Assembly: GCF_036588685.1 (NCBI RefSeq)
Contig: NC_086377.1
Span: forward strand, 68,144,283-68,208,282
DNA length: 64,000 bases
Reading direction: 5' to 3'
DNA from: Mytilus trossulus
Lineage: Eukaryota; Mollusca; Bivalvia; Mytilida; Mytilidae
A program made the translations under genes and the position numbers. The notes under the pieces are model-generated. The model was not told the origin of the DNA. It searched no databases and saw only the letters and a program-made list of their open reading frames with translations. Of the stretch, positions 1-11,660 are shown one piece after another. Position 1 is the stretch's first letter. Every line of letters begins with the position of its first letter.

Positions 1-111
1 CTGACTGCAAAGAGTTTATTGCAGATATTACACCAGCTTTATTTCCATGATCTTTCAAGGAAAAACTGTTAGTGACTTGTCCGCAAAACCCTACCGCTGA
101 GAACTGTGCAC
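1..111 (-). CDS. VWA gene exon: middle of the VWA domain (cut by the window edge)
   Basis: Acceptor ATCATTTTAG lies just before position 111. The phase 1 start completes a glycine codon and gives AQFSAVGFCGQV, then FSLKDHGNKAGVISAINSL. This fits the VWA pattern of a beta strand followed by a helix. The frame stays open to the window edge. Confidence 0.8.
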
Positions 112-3100
112 CTAAAATGATGGTTCGGAGATCTCAGAAAATGCAAATAAATTTGACCTTTTTATTTGTTTCATTTCAATTATATTTCTAAACGTAGATA
201 ATTTACTTTCTTCACTGCAGTATTTTGCGGTATTATTTCGTTAAAACTTAGATTTAAATGACAATGTTTAAATGATTACCAGATAAAAAAACTAAATTCA
301 GATAGTTTTTTTAATGACCCCCCTACCCCCTTCTTAACTTAACTTGGGAAAAATTGATTGACCCATATGGATATATGTAAAATCGATGTAGGATAAACAA
401 AACTTGCAGCAAGTTTAACCCCCACCCCCAAACTATTGGAATTAAGTTTTTTTATCCTTCATTGATCTTTTGATGTTGTCCCTAAGTTCGTCTGACATAC
501 GATAAGGAGTTTATTTCTTGTAAATTAACTTGCAAATCTGCTCAAATTAAATTCTTTTTATATATTTTATCCAATCATATATATGAAAATATTGTAGCTA
601 GAACTATGATGCTCTAGTGGAATCCAATGTTTGAGAAGGATACACGATATCAGCTAAACAAACATGATGATCCAATGTTTGAGAAGGACATCACGATTTC
701 AGCTAAACATACCTGATGATCCAATGATTGAGAAGGAGATCACGATACCAGCTAAACATACCTGATGATCCAATGTTTGAGAAGGAGATCACGATACCAG
801 CTAAACATACCTGATGATCCAATGTTTGAGAAGGACATCATGATACCAGCTAAACATACCTGATGATCCAATGATTGAGAAGGACATCACGATACCAGCT
901 AAACATACCTGATGATCCAATGTTTGAGAAGGACATCACGATACCAGCTAAACATACCTGATGATCCAATGTTTGAGAAGGACATCACGATTTCAGCTAA
1001 ACATACCTGATGATCCAATGTTTGAGAAGGACATCACGATACCAGCTAAACAAACATGATGATCCAATGTTTGAGAAGGACATCACGATTTCAGCTAAAC
1101 ATACCTGATGATCCAATGATTGAGAAGGAGATCACGATACCAGCTAAACATACCTGATGATCCAATGTTTGAGAAGGAGATCACGATACCAGCTAAACAT
1201 ACCTGATGATCCAATGTTTGAAAAGGACATCACGATACCAGCTAAACATACCTGATGATCCAATGTTTGAGAAGGACATCACGATACCAGCTAAACATAC
1301 CTGATGATCCAATGATTGAGAAGGACATCACGATACCAGCTAAACATACCTGATGATCCAATGTTTAAGAAGGACATCACGATACCAGCTAAACAAACAT
1401 GATGATCCAATGTTTGAGAAGGACATCACGATTTCAGCTAAACATACCTGATGATCCAATGTTTGAGAAGGACATCACGATACCAGCTAAACATACCTGA
1501 TGATCCAATGTTTGAAAAGGACATCACGATACCAGCTAAACATACCTGATGATCCAATGATTGAGAAGGACATCACGATACCAGCTAAACATACCTGTTG
1601 CTCCAATGTTTGAGAAGGACATCACGATACCAGCTAAACATACCTGATGATCCAATGTTTGAGAAGGACATCACGATACCAGCTAAACAAACATGATGAT
1701 CCAATGTTTGAGAAGGACATCACGATTTCAGCTAAACATACCTGATGATCCAATGATTGAGAAGGAGATCACGATACCAGCTAAACATACCTGATGATCC
1801 AATGTTTGAGAAGGAGATCACGATACCAGCTAAACATACCTGATGATCCAATGTTTGAGAAGGACATCATGATACCAGCTAAACATACCTGATGATCCAA
1901 TGATTGAGAAGGACATCACGATACCAGCTAAGCATACCTGTTGCTCCAATGTTTGAGAAGGACATCACGATACCAGCTAAACATACCTGATGATCCAATG
2001 TTTGAGAAGGACATCACGATTTCAGCTAAACATACCTGATGATCCAATGTTTGAGAAGGACATCACGATATCAGCTAAACATACCTGATGATCCAATGTT
2101 TGAGAAGGAGATCACGATACCAGCTAAACATACCTGATGATCCAATGTTTGAGAAGGACATCACGATACCAGCTAAACATACCTGATGATCCAATGTTTG
2201 AAAAGGACATCACGATACCAGCTAAACATACCTGATGATCCAATGTTTGAGAAGGACATCACGATACCAGCTAAACATACCTGATGATCCAATGATTGAG
2301 AAGGACATCACGATACCAGCTAAACATACCTGTTGCTCCAATGTTTGAGAAGGACATCACGATACCAGCTAAACATACCTGATGATCCAATGTTTGAGAA
2401 GGACATCACGATACCAGCTAAACATACCTGATGATCCAATGTTTGAGAAGGACATCACGATACCAGCTAAACATACCTGATGATCCAATGTTTTAGAAGG
2501 ACATCACGATACCAGCTAAACATACCTGTTGCTCCAATGTTTGAGAAGGACATCACGATACCAGCTAAACATACCTGATGATCCAATGTTTGAGAAGGAC
2601 ATCACGATACCAGCTAAACATACCCGATGATCTAATGATTGAGAAGGACATCACGATACCAGCTAAGCATACCTGTTGCTCCAATGTTTGAGAAGGAAAT
2701 CACGATACCAGCTAAACATACCTAATGATACAATGTTTGAGAAGGACATCACGATTTCAGCTAAACATACCCGATGATCTAATGATTGAGAAGGACATCA
2801 CGATACCAGCTAAGCATACCTGTTGCTCCAATGTTTGAGAAGGAAATCACGATACCAGCTAAACATACCTAATGATCCAATATTTGAGAAGGACATCACG
2901 ATATCTTTCATGAATTCCTTTATTCGTTCAAAGTTTGAAGGATGGTTTATCACTATACTGGCTGAATTATCATAGAGAAACACGAAGTCTACTTTCTTGC
3001 TACAACGACGTGAACCTAGAATGAAAAGCAAACAATACACATCGGAATAGATATCGCTTAACAAAAACATTCCAGAAAATGTAAATTGATAATTGTCATT

Positions 3101-3881
3101 TCTCCCTAGTGTTTCATTTAGTGATTTTTGTGTCTTTATATTTTTATTTCTTTAGTAAAAAATACAAGGTAAAATCTAAACAGAAAGACTAGAAGAGAAG
3201 ACCAACTTGCTTGAATCTCTCCGTGGCTTTCAATTGAGTTTGGATTGGTTTGGTCTTTCTTTTTTGTGTGGTTACCAGGTTTTTTATTAACTGTTGTCTG
3301 TACTTCCGGTGTTTTGCTTTTGTCTTTTGGGCGATGTCCTTTGTTTGCCGACCTAATGGTGTTATTATTGTACATGGGATTTTAGCGTGATACGGAGACG
3401 AACACATTATTTTCAAAAGTATTTGAAATGAGTTCAGATTGCACATATTCGTAGCTTTAAAATGAAGTGGTATTTAAAATTTGCAGACATCTATACTGAA
3501 ATCAATCATAAAATGTATATATAAATCAGTATTCAAATGGTAATAGTTGTACTTTATTTCGTATCTTTAGGAGGAAACATGAACTTTAGTGTTCCAAAAA
3601 TCATAACGGTTTTGTAAGCGAGTTTTATAAAAATTACAAAACCAAGTAAACTAGACAGTCGTGAGTAGAAATCCTGAACTAACCTGTTAACCCTGATGAC
3701 ACATGCCCACTAGTACGTGTAGGCAGTATTGGTGCATATTTACCTCCGTATCCAGACGCGGCTGCGGCATGGCCTTTATTCTTTGCATACAACCTTGTTG
3801 AGGCTTGTGCATTACTGTGTGCCCATTTCTGTTGTGAATTGTAGGATGGTTGCTGAGGAGCTCGTTGAGGATAAAAATAGC
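1..3881 (-). CDS. Secreted VWA-domain protein, partial (three exons, continues past the left edge)
   Basis: Three exons read on the minus strand in order 3684-3881, 2869-3015 and 111 down to 1, all joined in phase 1. The first encodes a low-complexity Gln/Ser/Ala/Gly/Tyr segment with the stretch GHAAAASGYGGKY. The second gives a Cys-containing lead (SRRCSKK) into a VWA strand, VDFVFLYDNSAS, which holds the metal-binding MIDAS motif DxSxS, then the helix NFERIKEFMKDIV. The third continues the VWA fold (FSAVGFCGQV, then AGVISAINSL). Such proteins are extracellular adhesion or matrix components. In mussels, VWA proteins occur in the byssal thread matrix (proximal thread matrix proteins) and in shell matrix; assignment to either is inference. 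No signal-peptide exon was recognised upstream. The long intron 112-2868 is mostly a minisatellite made from the end of the second exon. Confidence 0.82.
112..621. other. Intron of the VWA gene, unique part
   Basis: AT-rich intron sequence between the 49-bp array and the exon at 1-111. No open frame, repeat or RNA gene was recognised. Confidence 0.6.
622..2890 (-). repeat. 49-bp minisatellite (about 46 copies) built from an exon 3' end and its splice donor
   Basis: The period is 49 bp, for example between the CCAATG words at 721 and 770. Read on the minus strand, each unit is the coding end of the VWA exon (GTGATGTCCTTCTCAAACAT and on to ATCATCAG) followed directly by the donor GTATGT and TTAGCTG. 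The unit next to the exon (2821-2890) is continuous with real coding sequence, which fixes the direction of origin. Units differ at a few diagnostic sites (GAAGGACATC or GAAGGAGATC; ATACCAG or ATTTCAG; ACATACC or ACAAACA), and blocks of variants recur. All of it lies within one intron of the VWA gene. Confidence 0.95.
2869..3015 (-). CDS. VWA gene exon: first half of the VWA domain with MIDAS motif
   Basis: Acceptor TTTTCATTCTAG precedes the exon and donor TTAG/GTATGT follows it; 147 bases, phase 1-1. It encodes VDFVFLYDNSAS, the first beta strand plus DxSxS, and NFERIKEFMKDIV, the first helix. The last 36 bases and the first 13 intron bases form the unit of the adjacent 49-bp array. Confidence 0.88.
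3016..3683. other. Intron of the VWA gene
   Basis: This lies between the linker exon and the VWA exon, whose phases match. The short open frames here have no domain support. No repeat was recognised. Confidence 0.6.
3684..3881 (-). CDS. VWA gene exon: low-complexity linker
   Basis: Acceptor TTTCGTCATAG precedes the exon and donor ACAG/GTTAGT follows it. It has 198 bases and is phase 1 on both sides. It encodes 66 residues rich in Gln, Ser, Ala, Gly and Tyr, ending in SSGLTG, where the final G codon is split with the VWA exon. No known domain was recognised. Confidence 0.75.
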
Positions 3882-4129
3882 CTATGACGAAATCATAAGG
3901 TGAACAATTTAGAATCAATTTATTACCATTATATATTTTATCAATGTAGATCCAAACAATTAAAAAATAGCTTAATATACCACTATATACATGTATATAT
4001 TTGTATATTTTTCGTAGTCAAATCATCAAGCATTAATCATCAGAACAATTGAGAGGTAACCTGCCTTCAAAAATAACTTTGTTAAGCGCTCATCAATACC
4101 TATCACCTTAATATGATCCATACAAAACA

Positions 4130-4270
4130 TCATAAAAGAGAGACAAAAAATATTAAAAGGGGCATTCAAACAGGGACGAAAGATATCAAAGGGACCATCA
4201 AACTCACAAGTCGAAAACAAACTTACAACGACATGGCTAAAACAGTAGTACACAAAACAAACGAACCCCA
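4130..4270 (-). mobile_element. Truncated retroelement 3' tail (family A)
   Basis: On the minus strand it reads through the family-A tail (a TTTGTGTACTACTG-like segment, a GCCATGTCGTTG-like segment, TTTCGTCCCTG). The same tail follows the reverse-transcriptase remnant at 47385-48215. It looks like a 5'-truncated copy. Confidence 0.55.
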
Positions 4271-4802
4271 GTAAACTGAGGGTGATCTATCTGGTCATGT
4301 GGTCTGGAAGTGTAAGCCGATCCTGCTCCAAATGTGTTGCAAATGAAAGTATAGATCCGGTAAAGTCCAATTCTATTGGTCTCAAAAGGGGAAAGGATTG
4401 TAGTTAATGCTTTTGGGACATATTCATTATCATCTGTGAAACGGATATAGCACAACAGTCAACAAACTCTTAATAGCGTCCGTAAAAGTTACAAAGGGTT
4501 AATTTCAACTTTACCATTTGGAAGTCTTGGTTAGCAACAACCCTCTATCTCAGAAATCATGTTATGAAATTCAAGCCCTTGAATTTTGTAACTCCGTATG
4601 CAGGCGGATACAATGTTTAAAACGTGGTTTAAATAATCATAATTACGAGGACGAATTTCGTTTTTTTGTAAATATGTTGTTGATATGAATAAGTCTTATA
4701 TAAATGTGAGTCAAATTGGTGTACATGAAGTTGACAGCTAGTGCCCATTTAAGTTTAGTTATCCGCGGTAAATCCTTCAGTTGTGTATCATGATTAAACT
4801 TG
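4271..4802. other. Intergenic or upstream intron, nothing recognised
   Basis: AT-rich sequence with short random frames only. It may be intron if the VWA gene has exons further right. Confidence 0.4.
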
Positions 4803-5072
4803 ATTGCAGCATATTAGTGACGTTATTAGAGTACAATAGCATATTGGTGACGTTGAATACTATAGCACATTGGTGACATTACAAGAGTACTGTAGCATAT
4901 TAGTGACGCTATTTGAGTACTGTAGCATATTGGTGATGTCACTTGAGTTCTGTAGCATATTAGTGACGCTATTTGTGTACTATAGCATATTGGTGATGTT
5001 ACTTGAGTACTGTAGCATATTGGTGACGTTACTTGAGTACTGTAGCATATTGGTGACGTTACTTGAGTATCA
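4803..5072 (+). repeat. 30-bp minisatellite (about 9 copies)
   Basis: The unit is TGTAGCATATTGGTGACGTT plus ACTTGAGTAC. Because 30 is a multiple of 3, a 71-residue frame (repeating LEYCSILVTL) runs through it; this is a by-product of periodicity. One unit near the left end is shorter. Confidence 0.9.
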
Positions 5073-5084
5073 TATTTGGAGATG

Positions 5085-5225
5085 ATACATACTTATTGTT
5101 CAGTGTGAGCCAAGGCTCCGTGTTGAAGGCCGTATTTTAACCTATAATGGTTTACTTTTTAAATTGTTATTTGGATGGAGAGTTGTCTCATTGGCACTCA
5201 CACCACATCTTCCTATATCTATTAT
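5085..5225 (-). mobile_element. Dispersed SINE-like repeat (family C)
   Basis: It contains GGAGAGTTGTCTCATTGGCA and ACACCACATCTTCC. The same sequence recurs in one or other orientation near 21363, 24062, 37930, 43573, 56108 and 58588. It is recognised as a common mussel interspersed repeat. Confidence 0.6.
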
Positions 5226-6324
5226 ATAATCGGCTGGTCAAAATCGTTGTATGCTGTCAAAATGAATATGCGGGTGTTGTATAGGTTACAATACACCATT
5301 AGATTTTATGGGCGCAGCCATTTTATGAGCATAACATGGTATTCAGAATTAAGAGTATGGCGAATCCTGATTGGTCGATATGTGCGCCCGTTATTTTTTA
5401 TTATTAGAGACTTCGTGCACTCTGCTTTATACAAAAGGCAAAATAAAAATTATTCCGTAGCCCTAAAGGCACTGAGATGACTTTTCAACGCTACGACAAG
5501 ACACGTATTTTTAAGGGTAAAATTGATAGGCATGGGAGATAAGTACAAAATACGCTAAGAAAAGCAACGCGAACCTATATTTTTTGGACCAAAAAATACT
5601 GTCCTAATAACTTTTCTTTGATTCTAGCAAGGTTTCGTTAAGAAAATCAACTTTCTAAAGTCTGTATCTCGAAAAAGGCTACCATTGTCGCCTATGGGGA
5701 AATTAATTGTTTTTTTAACCTATATATACTGCTGATTTGAATGTATGTGTTCAGTTTCTAGTCTGATTGGATCTTGATTCTAATGAAGTTGTTGTTCATA
5801 AAATATGATTGATAAGCTTATTGATACTAGAGAAAAGCTGCTATAAATCCTATCACATTTGGGCATATAAGCTTCATCCGAAATTGAATTTAAAAGTTTT
5901 TTTCTCGTTTAACCATGACCCTTCATTTTTTATGGACCTTTTAACTTTTGTTACTTTCAAATACTTAAAGACTTAAACTACAAGCATACTTGTATATCAC
6001 GTTACATTGTATTAATAGATTATCGTTGATTTTCCCGCTTGAGCTGGAACGGTAAAAGTGAGAAAAGCAATCGAGTTGATTTCATTGACAACAGGCATGT
6101 GCTCCCTTAGTTTCTAGTGATAATTTTTCATATCACTCGAATCCGCTGGGAAAGGAAAGTCAGCAAGATGAACGGAAATTTTCGTAAAATAACGATATCT
6201 ATCTAGACTGTTTTTACATGGTTTCAAATGAAATGGGTTCAACACAGAACATTGCATTTAGATAAGTTACGAAAATAATGTTTAAAGTAAAGTTTGTGAA
6301 CTAAAATAATTATCGACAGACCAT
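5226..6324. other. Intergenic, nothing recognised
   Basis: AT-rich, without a supported frame, repeat or RNA gene. The 101-codon frame ending at 5480 starts in the family-C repeat and has no domain. Confidence 0.5.
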
Positions 6325-7074
6325 GTATGCATTTAGTTTGACTATGACCATCTGCAATAGTTTACTTCGTCAGTATATACATTTAGTTTGACTATGACCA
6401 TCTGCAATAGTTTACTTCGTCAGTATATACATTTAGTTTGACTATGACCATCTGCAATAGTTTACTTCGTCAGTATATACATTTAGTTTGACTATGACCA
6501 TCTGCAATAGTTTACTTCGTCAGTATATACATTTAGTTTGACTATGACCATCTGCAATAGTTTACTTCGTCAGTATATACATTTAGTTTGACTATGACCA
6601 TCTGCAATAGTTTACTTCGTCAGTATATACATTTAGTTTGACTATGACCATCTGCAATAGTTTACTTCGTCAGTATATACATTTAGTTTGACTATGACCA
6701 TCTGCAATAGTTTACTTCGTCAGTATATACATTTAGTTTGACTATGACCATCTGCAATAGTTTACTTCGTCAGTATATACATTTAGTTTGACTATGACCA
6801 TCTGCAATAGTTTACTTCGTCAGTATATGCATTTAGTTTGACTATGACCATCTGCAATAGTTTACTTCGTCAGTATATGCATTCAGTTTGACTATGACCA
6901 TCTGCAATAGTTTACTTCGTCAGTATATACATTTAGTTTGACTATGACCATCTGCAATAGTTTACTTCGTCAGTATATGCATTTAGTTTGACTATGACCA
7001 TCTGCAATAGTTTACTTCGTCAGTATATACATTTAGTTTGACTATGACCATCTGCAATAGTTTACTTCGTCAGT
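6325..7074 (+). repeat. 50-bp minisatellite, nearly identical units (15 copies)
   Basis: The unit is ATTTAGTTTGACTATGACCA then TCTGCAATAGTTTACTTCGT then CAGTATATAC. Units are almost identical; the few differences are TATATGC for TATATAC and one CATTCAG. Such homogeneity implies recent expansion. Confidence 0.95.
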
Positions 7075-9444
7075 AAAAAAAAATGTAAGAAAACGTCTAC
7101 ATTTCACAGACTTTCATTTATTGAGAACATAATTAAATTTCCATTATAAAAATAAATAAGCCTAAGTAGGAAATAATGTAAAACATTATATGGTTGATTT
7201 CTTATATGTTTCATACAAGTGAATTATAAACTTGTGAATTAATACGGTAAATCCTCTCACAAATGTTTAACGTACAAATGTATGCATGGACATTACATAC
7301 AATGCACTGATTTTAACAAACACTTTTCATTTGTCAAACTTTTTAAACAAATTTATAAACATATATCATGTCAACACTTGTTTCATGGCATTATATAAAA
7401 CCAAACTTTTATTTAGATTATGTGTTCATAACTTGTACAAAAGTGAAGGCAGACATCAGTTATAAACAAAGACGTATACATTTTCGAAAAGAAAAAAGAC
7501 AACCACATGACAATATAACACAAAGAAAAGGACCATTAAGAATAACAAAAATTTAACAAGTTGCATAAAACGTGTCATGCTGTTCAAAGCAAAGTAGATT
7601 ATCGAACTCTGAAAATATTTTGATTTGTGGGGGAAAAAAGAAGTCATATGATTGAAAATGTAAAACGAAGAGACCAATAAGAAAAAAAATACAAGATGAA
7701 TAGAAAAAATAATTATCACTGTCCTAAAAGGAAGATTCCAAGATAACCCATTGCATATAACTTAGCAGCTAAACACTATACATGGAAACTAAACATCCTA
7801 CATGGACACTAAAGTATGCCTACCTGCACTTGCCAAACTAAATTGCAGCAGCAAACTTATAAGTAATAGATCCATGATGAGGTGCACAGAAATTATACAG
7901 AACATTTTCTTTTATACCAGAAGTCAAAAAGAGGCACTAATGGGATTGCGATACAACAAAATAATAATACCAACATGGTTATCATATTTAAGTCCAAACA
8001 GATAAAATATTCCATTGAATGCACATAAACATACGGCTATTACATATTAACGCTCGTTTGAGAGGTATTCAACCAATGTCTAATATACGTGCAGTTTTCC
8101 CGCCCAACAGTTTCTGTATGCAGACATATCCCTTTAGAGCCTTTATTTCCATATCATGCCTTATTTACTCTTTTAGTAACCAATTATTTCAAAACAATAC
8201 ACAGCATTATAGAACGCCCAGCTGACACATAAATGTAAATAATCAAATAAAAAGCTGCAACCAATATTTGCATCTATCATGTAGTATTTTACATCAAAGG
8301 TTAAGGTTTACTCACATTGTGTAAATAATCTGTATTTACAACGAACATATAAGCAGAATCAAATCAGTCGTGTTGAACATTTATGTTTGGGGATAATCTA
8401 AATGTAACTGCTAGAGGTAATGAAAGAATTTAACCTTCACAATCCTAAAGCTATATCATTTTGTTGCTTATACTTATGTTTTGCATATAACATCTACGCA
8501 CTTGCACGTGTATTGATTAAGCGGATATTATCTTTGAACTGTTGGGTACTTAATTGCATGTTGTAATTTAATATGTAACTTCCTCTTCATCAAATTACTT
8601 AAAAAAATACCCCCTGAAAGTAAGTTGATTGTTTCTTGATCCTATATGTGTATGCTGTACTATATCTTATAGTATACCATTTAATTCTTTGCATCATCAT
8701 TCATGTTCTCTATGGTGGATCTTCTCATTCTAATATCATGTTCGTTATGATGGAATTGTTCATTCTAATTAAGCGACAACAAGGAGCAATACTGGTCTTC
8801 GACATTTGTTTTTGTTATTATTTCGCGATATATAGGACTGATGCTGTTAGCATGTGATTATCCTTTCGTTTCTCTTATTCTTGATTCTGCTTTTTTCATA
8901 CCCTTTAGATAAAACGTTTCAGGGAGGTATTACTAGAATGAGAAACATAACTCTTTAAGTGCCAGTCTTTGTAAGAATCAGGCAATTGAGGTAAAAATCA
9001 AAACATGATAAGAAAAAAAAACACCAAGCTAATCATGCTATTTAATACTAACTATCATCCTGAGTTAAAAATTATTAGTCTTTCATTTGTGTGTGTCTGG
9101 TAATATCAAATAACTTGGTTAGAAAATTGGTTAGAATGATAGCAAATTACAGAGTTATCTCCCCTTATTCGTTAATTTCTGGTGCATTTCAAACAAATTG
9201 TATCTTCTATTACCAGAACAGAAAATGGAAATGAAAGTTAATTTTGTGCATAACTACATATTATGAACTGAAATCAATGTCAAATTGGGTGGGGTTTATT
9301 GGTCATGTTTTCGCCACTGCCTGATTCTTAGGCAGACTGGCACTTAAAAGGCATAGAATGCAGTTTTGATATCATGGTGTTTTTTTATGAAAATGTTCAA
9401 ATTAGCTATAAAAAGTAAAAAAACAAAAGTAGCGAAGAATATTC
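7075..9444. other. Intergenic, no gene recognised
   Basis: AT-rich. Short frames at 7368-7556, 7802-8225 and 8636-8857 show no domain, no splice-supported extension and a composition like their flanks. No clear repeat was seen. Confidence 0.5.
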
Positions 9445-10279
9445 AAAACAGAAAGTCCGTAGTCAGATAGCAATTCAAAACAGAAAGTCCGTAGTCAGAT
9501 AGCAATTCAAAACAGAAAGTCCGTAGTCAGATAGCAATTCAATAGAAAGTCCGTAGTCAGATAGCAATTCAATAGAAAGTCCGTAGTCAGATAGCAATTC
9601 AAAACAGAAAGTCCGTAGTCAGATAGCAATTCAACAGAAAGTCCGTAGTCAGATAGCAATTCAATAGAAAGTCCGTAGTCAGATAGCAATTCAAAACAGA
9701 AAGTCCGAAGTCAGATAGCAATTCAAAACAGAAAGTCCGTAGTCAGATAGCAATTCAAAACAGAAAGTCCGTAGTCAGATAGCAATTCAAAACAGAAAGT
9801 CCGTAGTCAGATAGCAATTCAATAGAAAGTCCGTAGTCAGATAGTAATTCAACAGAAAGTCCGTAGTCAGATAGCAATTCAATAGAAAGTCCGTAGTCAG
9901 ATAGCAATTCAACAGAAAGTCCGTAGTCAGATAGCAATTCAACAGAAAGTCCGTAGTCAGATAGCAATTCAATAGAAAGTCCGTAGTCAGATAGCAATTC
10001 AACAGAAAGTCCGTAGTCAGATAGCAATTCAATAGAAAGTCCGTAGTCAGATAGCAATTCAACAGAAAGTCCGTAGTCAGATAGCAATTCAATAGAAAGT
10101 CCGTAGTCAGATAGCAATTCAACAGAAAGTCCGTAGTCAGATAGCAATTCAATAGAAAGTCCGTAGTCAGATAGCAATTCAAAACAGAAAGTCCGTAGTC
10201 AGATAGCAATTCAAAACAGAAAGTCCGTAGTCAGATAGCAATTCAAAACAGAAAGTCCGTAGTCAGATAGCAATTCAAT
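9445..10279 (+). repeat. 30/32-bp minisatellite with a 60-bp higher-order pattern (about 27 copies)
   Basis: The core AGAAAGTCCGTAGTCAGATA is joined by AGCAATTCAAT, AGCAATTCAAC (30-bp forms) or AGCAATTCAAAAC (32-bp form). The 32-bp form dominates both ends. In the middle (about 9810-10170) AAT and AAC forms mostly alternate, making a 60-bp higher-order unit. Two overlapping 140-residue frames on the minus strand (repeating LSDYGLSVEL or LLNCYLTTDF) exist only because runs of 30-bp units keep frame. Confidence 0.95.
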
Positions 10280-10499
10280 AGCTGAAACACATCAAACGAA
10301 TGGTTAACTACTGTCATATTCCAATCTTCCATCTAGTCAATTGAAATATGTTATAAAAATAAACATTCATGTGATTATTTCTAAATATTTCCTCTAATAT
10401 CGGTTATATAACTTGCACATATAGCTTTTGGAAACCTAACCTTTTGTATATGGAATGTCTTCTTTTTTTAAATATAAATGTTTAAAACGCTGTTTTGGA

Positions 10500-10705
10500 A
10501 ACGATTCATTTTTTTCCTAATTTCAGAAAGAAAGAAAAAACGTCATTTTGCTATTTATAAATCGAATTTTAAAAAAAAATGAGGATTTTCTTATCTTTTC
10601 CCATTATGTCACAGTTCAAATGACGTCACGAAAACGGTATTTCGCGTTAGCAACGTCATAAGCTCTCCTGCAACTATATCATAGGACCCTAAAGATAATT
10701 GGCGC
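10500..10705 (+). mobile_element. Diverged end of a TTAA foldback element
   Basis: The segment with TGACGTCACGAAAACGGTAT, GCGTTAGCAACGTCAT and CTCCTGCAACTATATCATAG resembles the right end of the element at 59190-59819. It is a decayed fragment. Confidence 0.45.
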
Positions 10706-11024
10706 GTTAGTGTTAACCATTTTTATCAAATTTTCGAAGATTTTTTAGCTACATGCTATTTTACCTTAGCGTCAAATGAGGACTGAAACTGTCAATAACA
10801 AAGATATTATTGATTATATCTTCCTTTACAAAGATCTAACCATTTTAATATCATGTAAGGTGATCACTACAGAAATAAGCCTCTTGAAAGTTTAGATATA
10901 CCTGAAATTTACGTAAAGGATTTTTTTATACATTTTAATGATGCAATTGATACTAAAAACAATCGGAATATTATTTTTTATAACTTTCGAATGTTGATAA
11001 TGAATTTACGCGAGATTTCAAGAT

Positions 11025-11215
11025 TTCGGAGCACCTGAGATCATCCCTAGTTTTTTGGTGGGGTTCGTGATGCTTATTCTTTAGTTTTCTATGTTGTGTC
11101 ATGTGTTCTATTATTTGTATGCTTGCTTTCTTTCAATTTAAGCCAGGTGTTGTCAGTTTATTTTCGATTTATGAGTTTGACTGTCCCTCTGGTATTTTTC
11201 GTCCCTCTTTTCGAA
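11025..11215 (+). mobile_element. Truncated retroelement 3' tail (family A)
   Basis: It contains CACCTGAGATCATCCCTAG, TTTTTGGTGGGGTTCGTG, GTTGTGTCATGTGTTCTATT and TGACTGTCCCTCTGGTAT in the same order as the tail at 47385-48215. Confidence 0.65.
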
Positions 11216-11574
11216 ATGAATTTTAATATTCATGATGACACGAGCTTCCACAATAAAGTGCACAGGTAAATATACGAACAATTTGATTGTAATCCTTCTT
11301 TTTATGATCATAGCGAAAAATGTAATTATAAGTATTGAATGCATCTTTTAGAATGTATTTCGGTAAACGATTTTACAGCCCAATGAATTTACAAAAAGAA
11401 GCATTCAATTCTTAAATAGAAACAAAATGATCATTCACATTTTGGATTTGTAATATTACCATCAATTAGACTTTATAAACTATGGTACCGATATAAGGTT
11501 TGATCAGCTTTGTAATTTTCTAATCATAAAATAATTTGCATGGTGCAGTACAAAAAACAATTCAATGGGTTATT

Positions 11575-11660
11575 AAGACAGCGAGAAATTCCCGCACCAA
11601 GAGGCAGGCGTCAGCTGCCCTTGAACAAACATGTAAATGTACTAGTTCATCAAAAATGAA
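11575..11660 (-). mobile_element. Fragment of dispersed repeat family E
   Basis: The words GCGAGAAATTCCCGCACC and GTCAGCTGCCC match the copies at 49440-49745 and 58130-58440. Confidence 0.5.

Noticed and set aside
4870..5085. 71-residue frame with repeating LEYCSILVTL
   Set aside because: Translation of a 30-bp tandem repeat; no supporting context.
9755..10209. Two overlapping 140-residue repetitive frames on the minus strand
   Set aside because: They exist only because runs of 30-bp minisatellite units keep the frame open in more than one phase. No signal, no flanking exon and equal openness in alternative frames.
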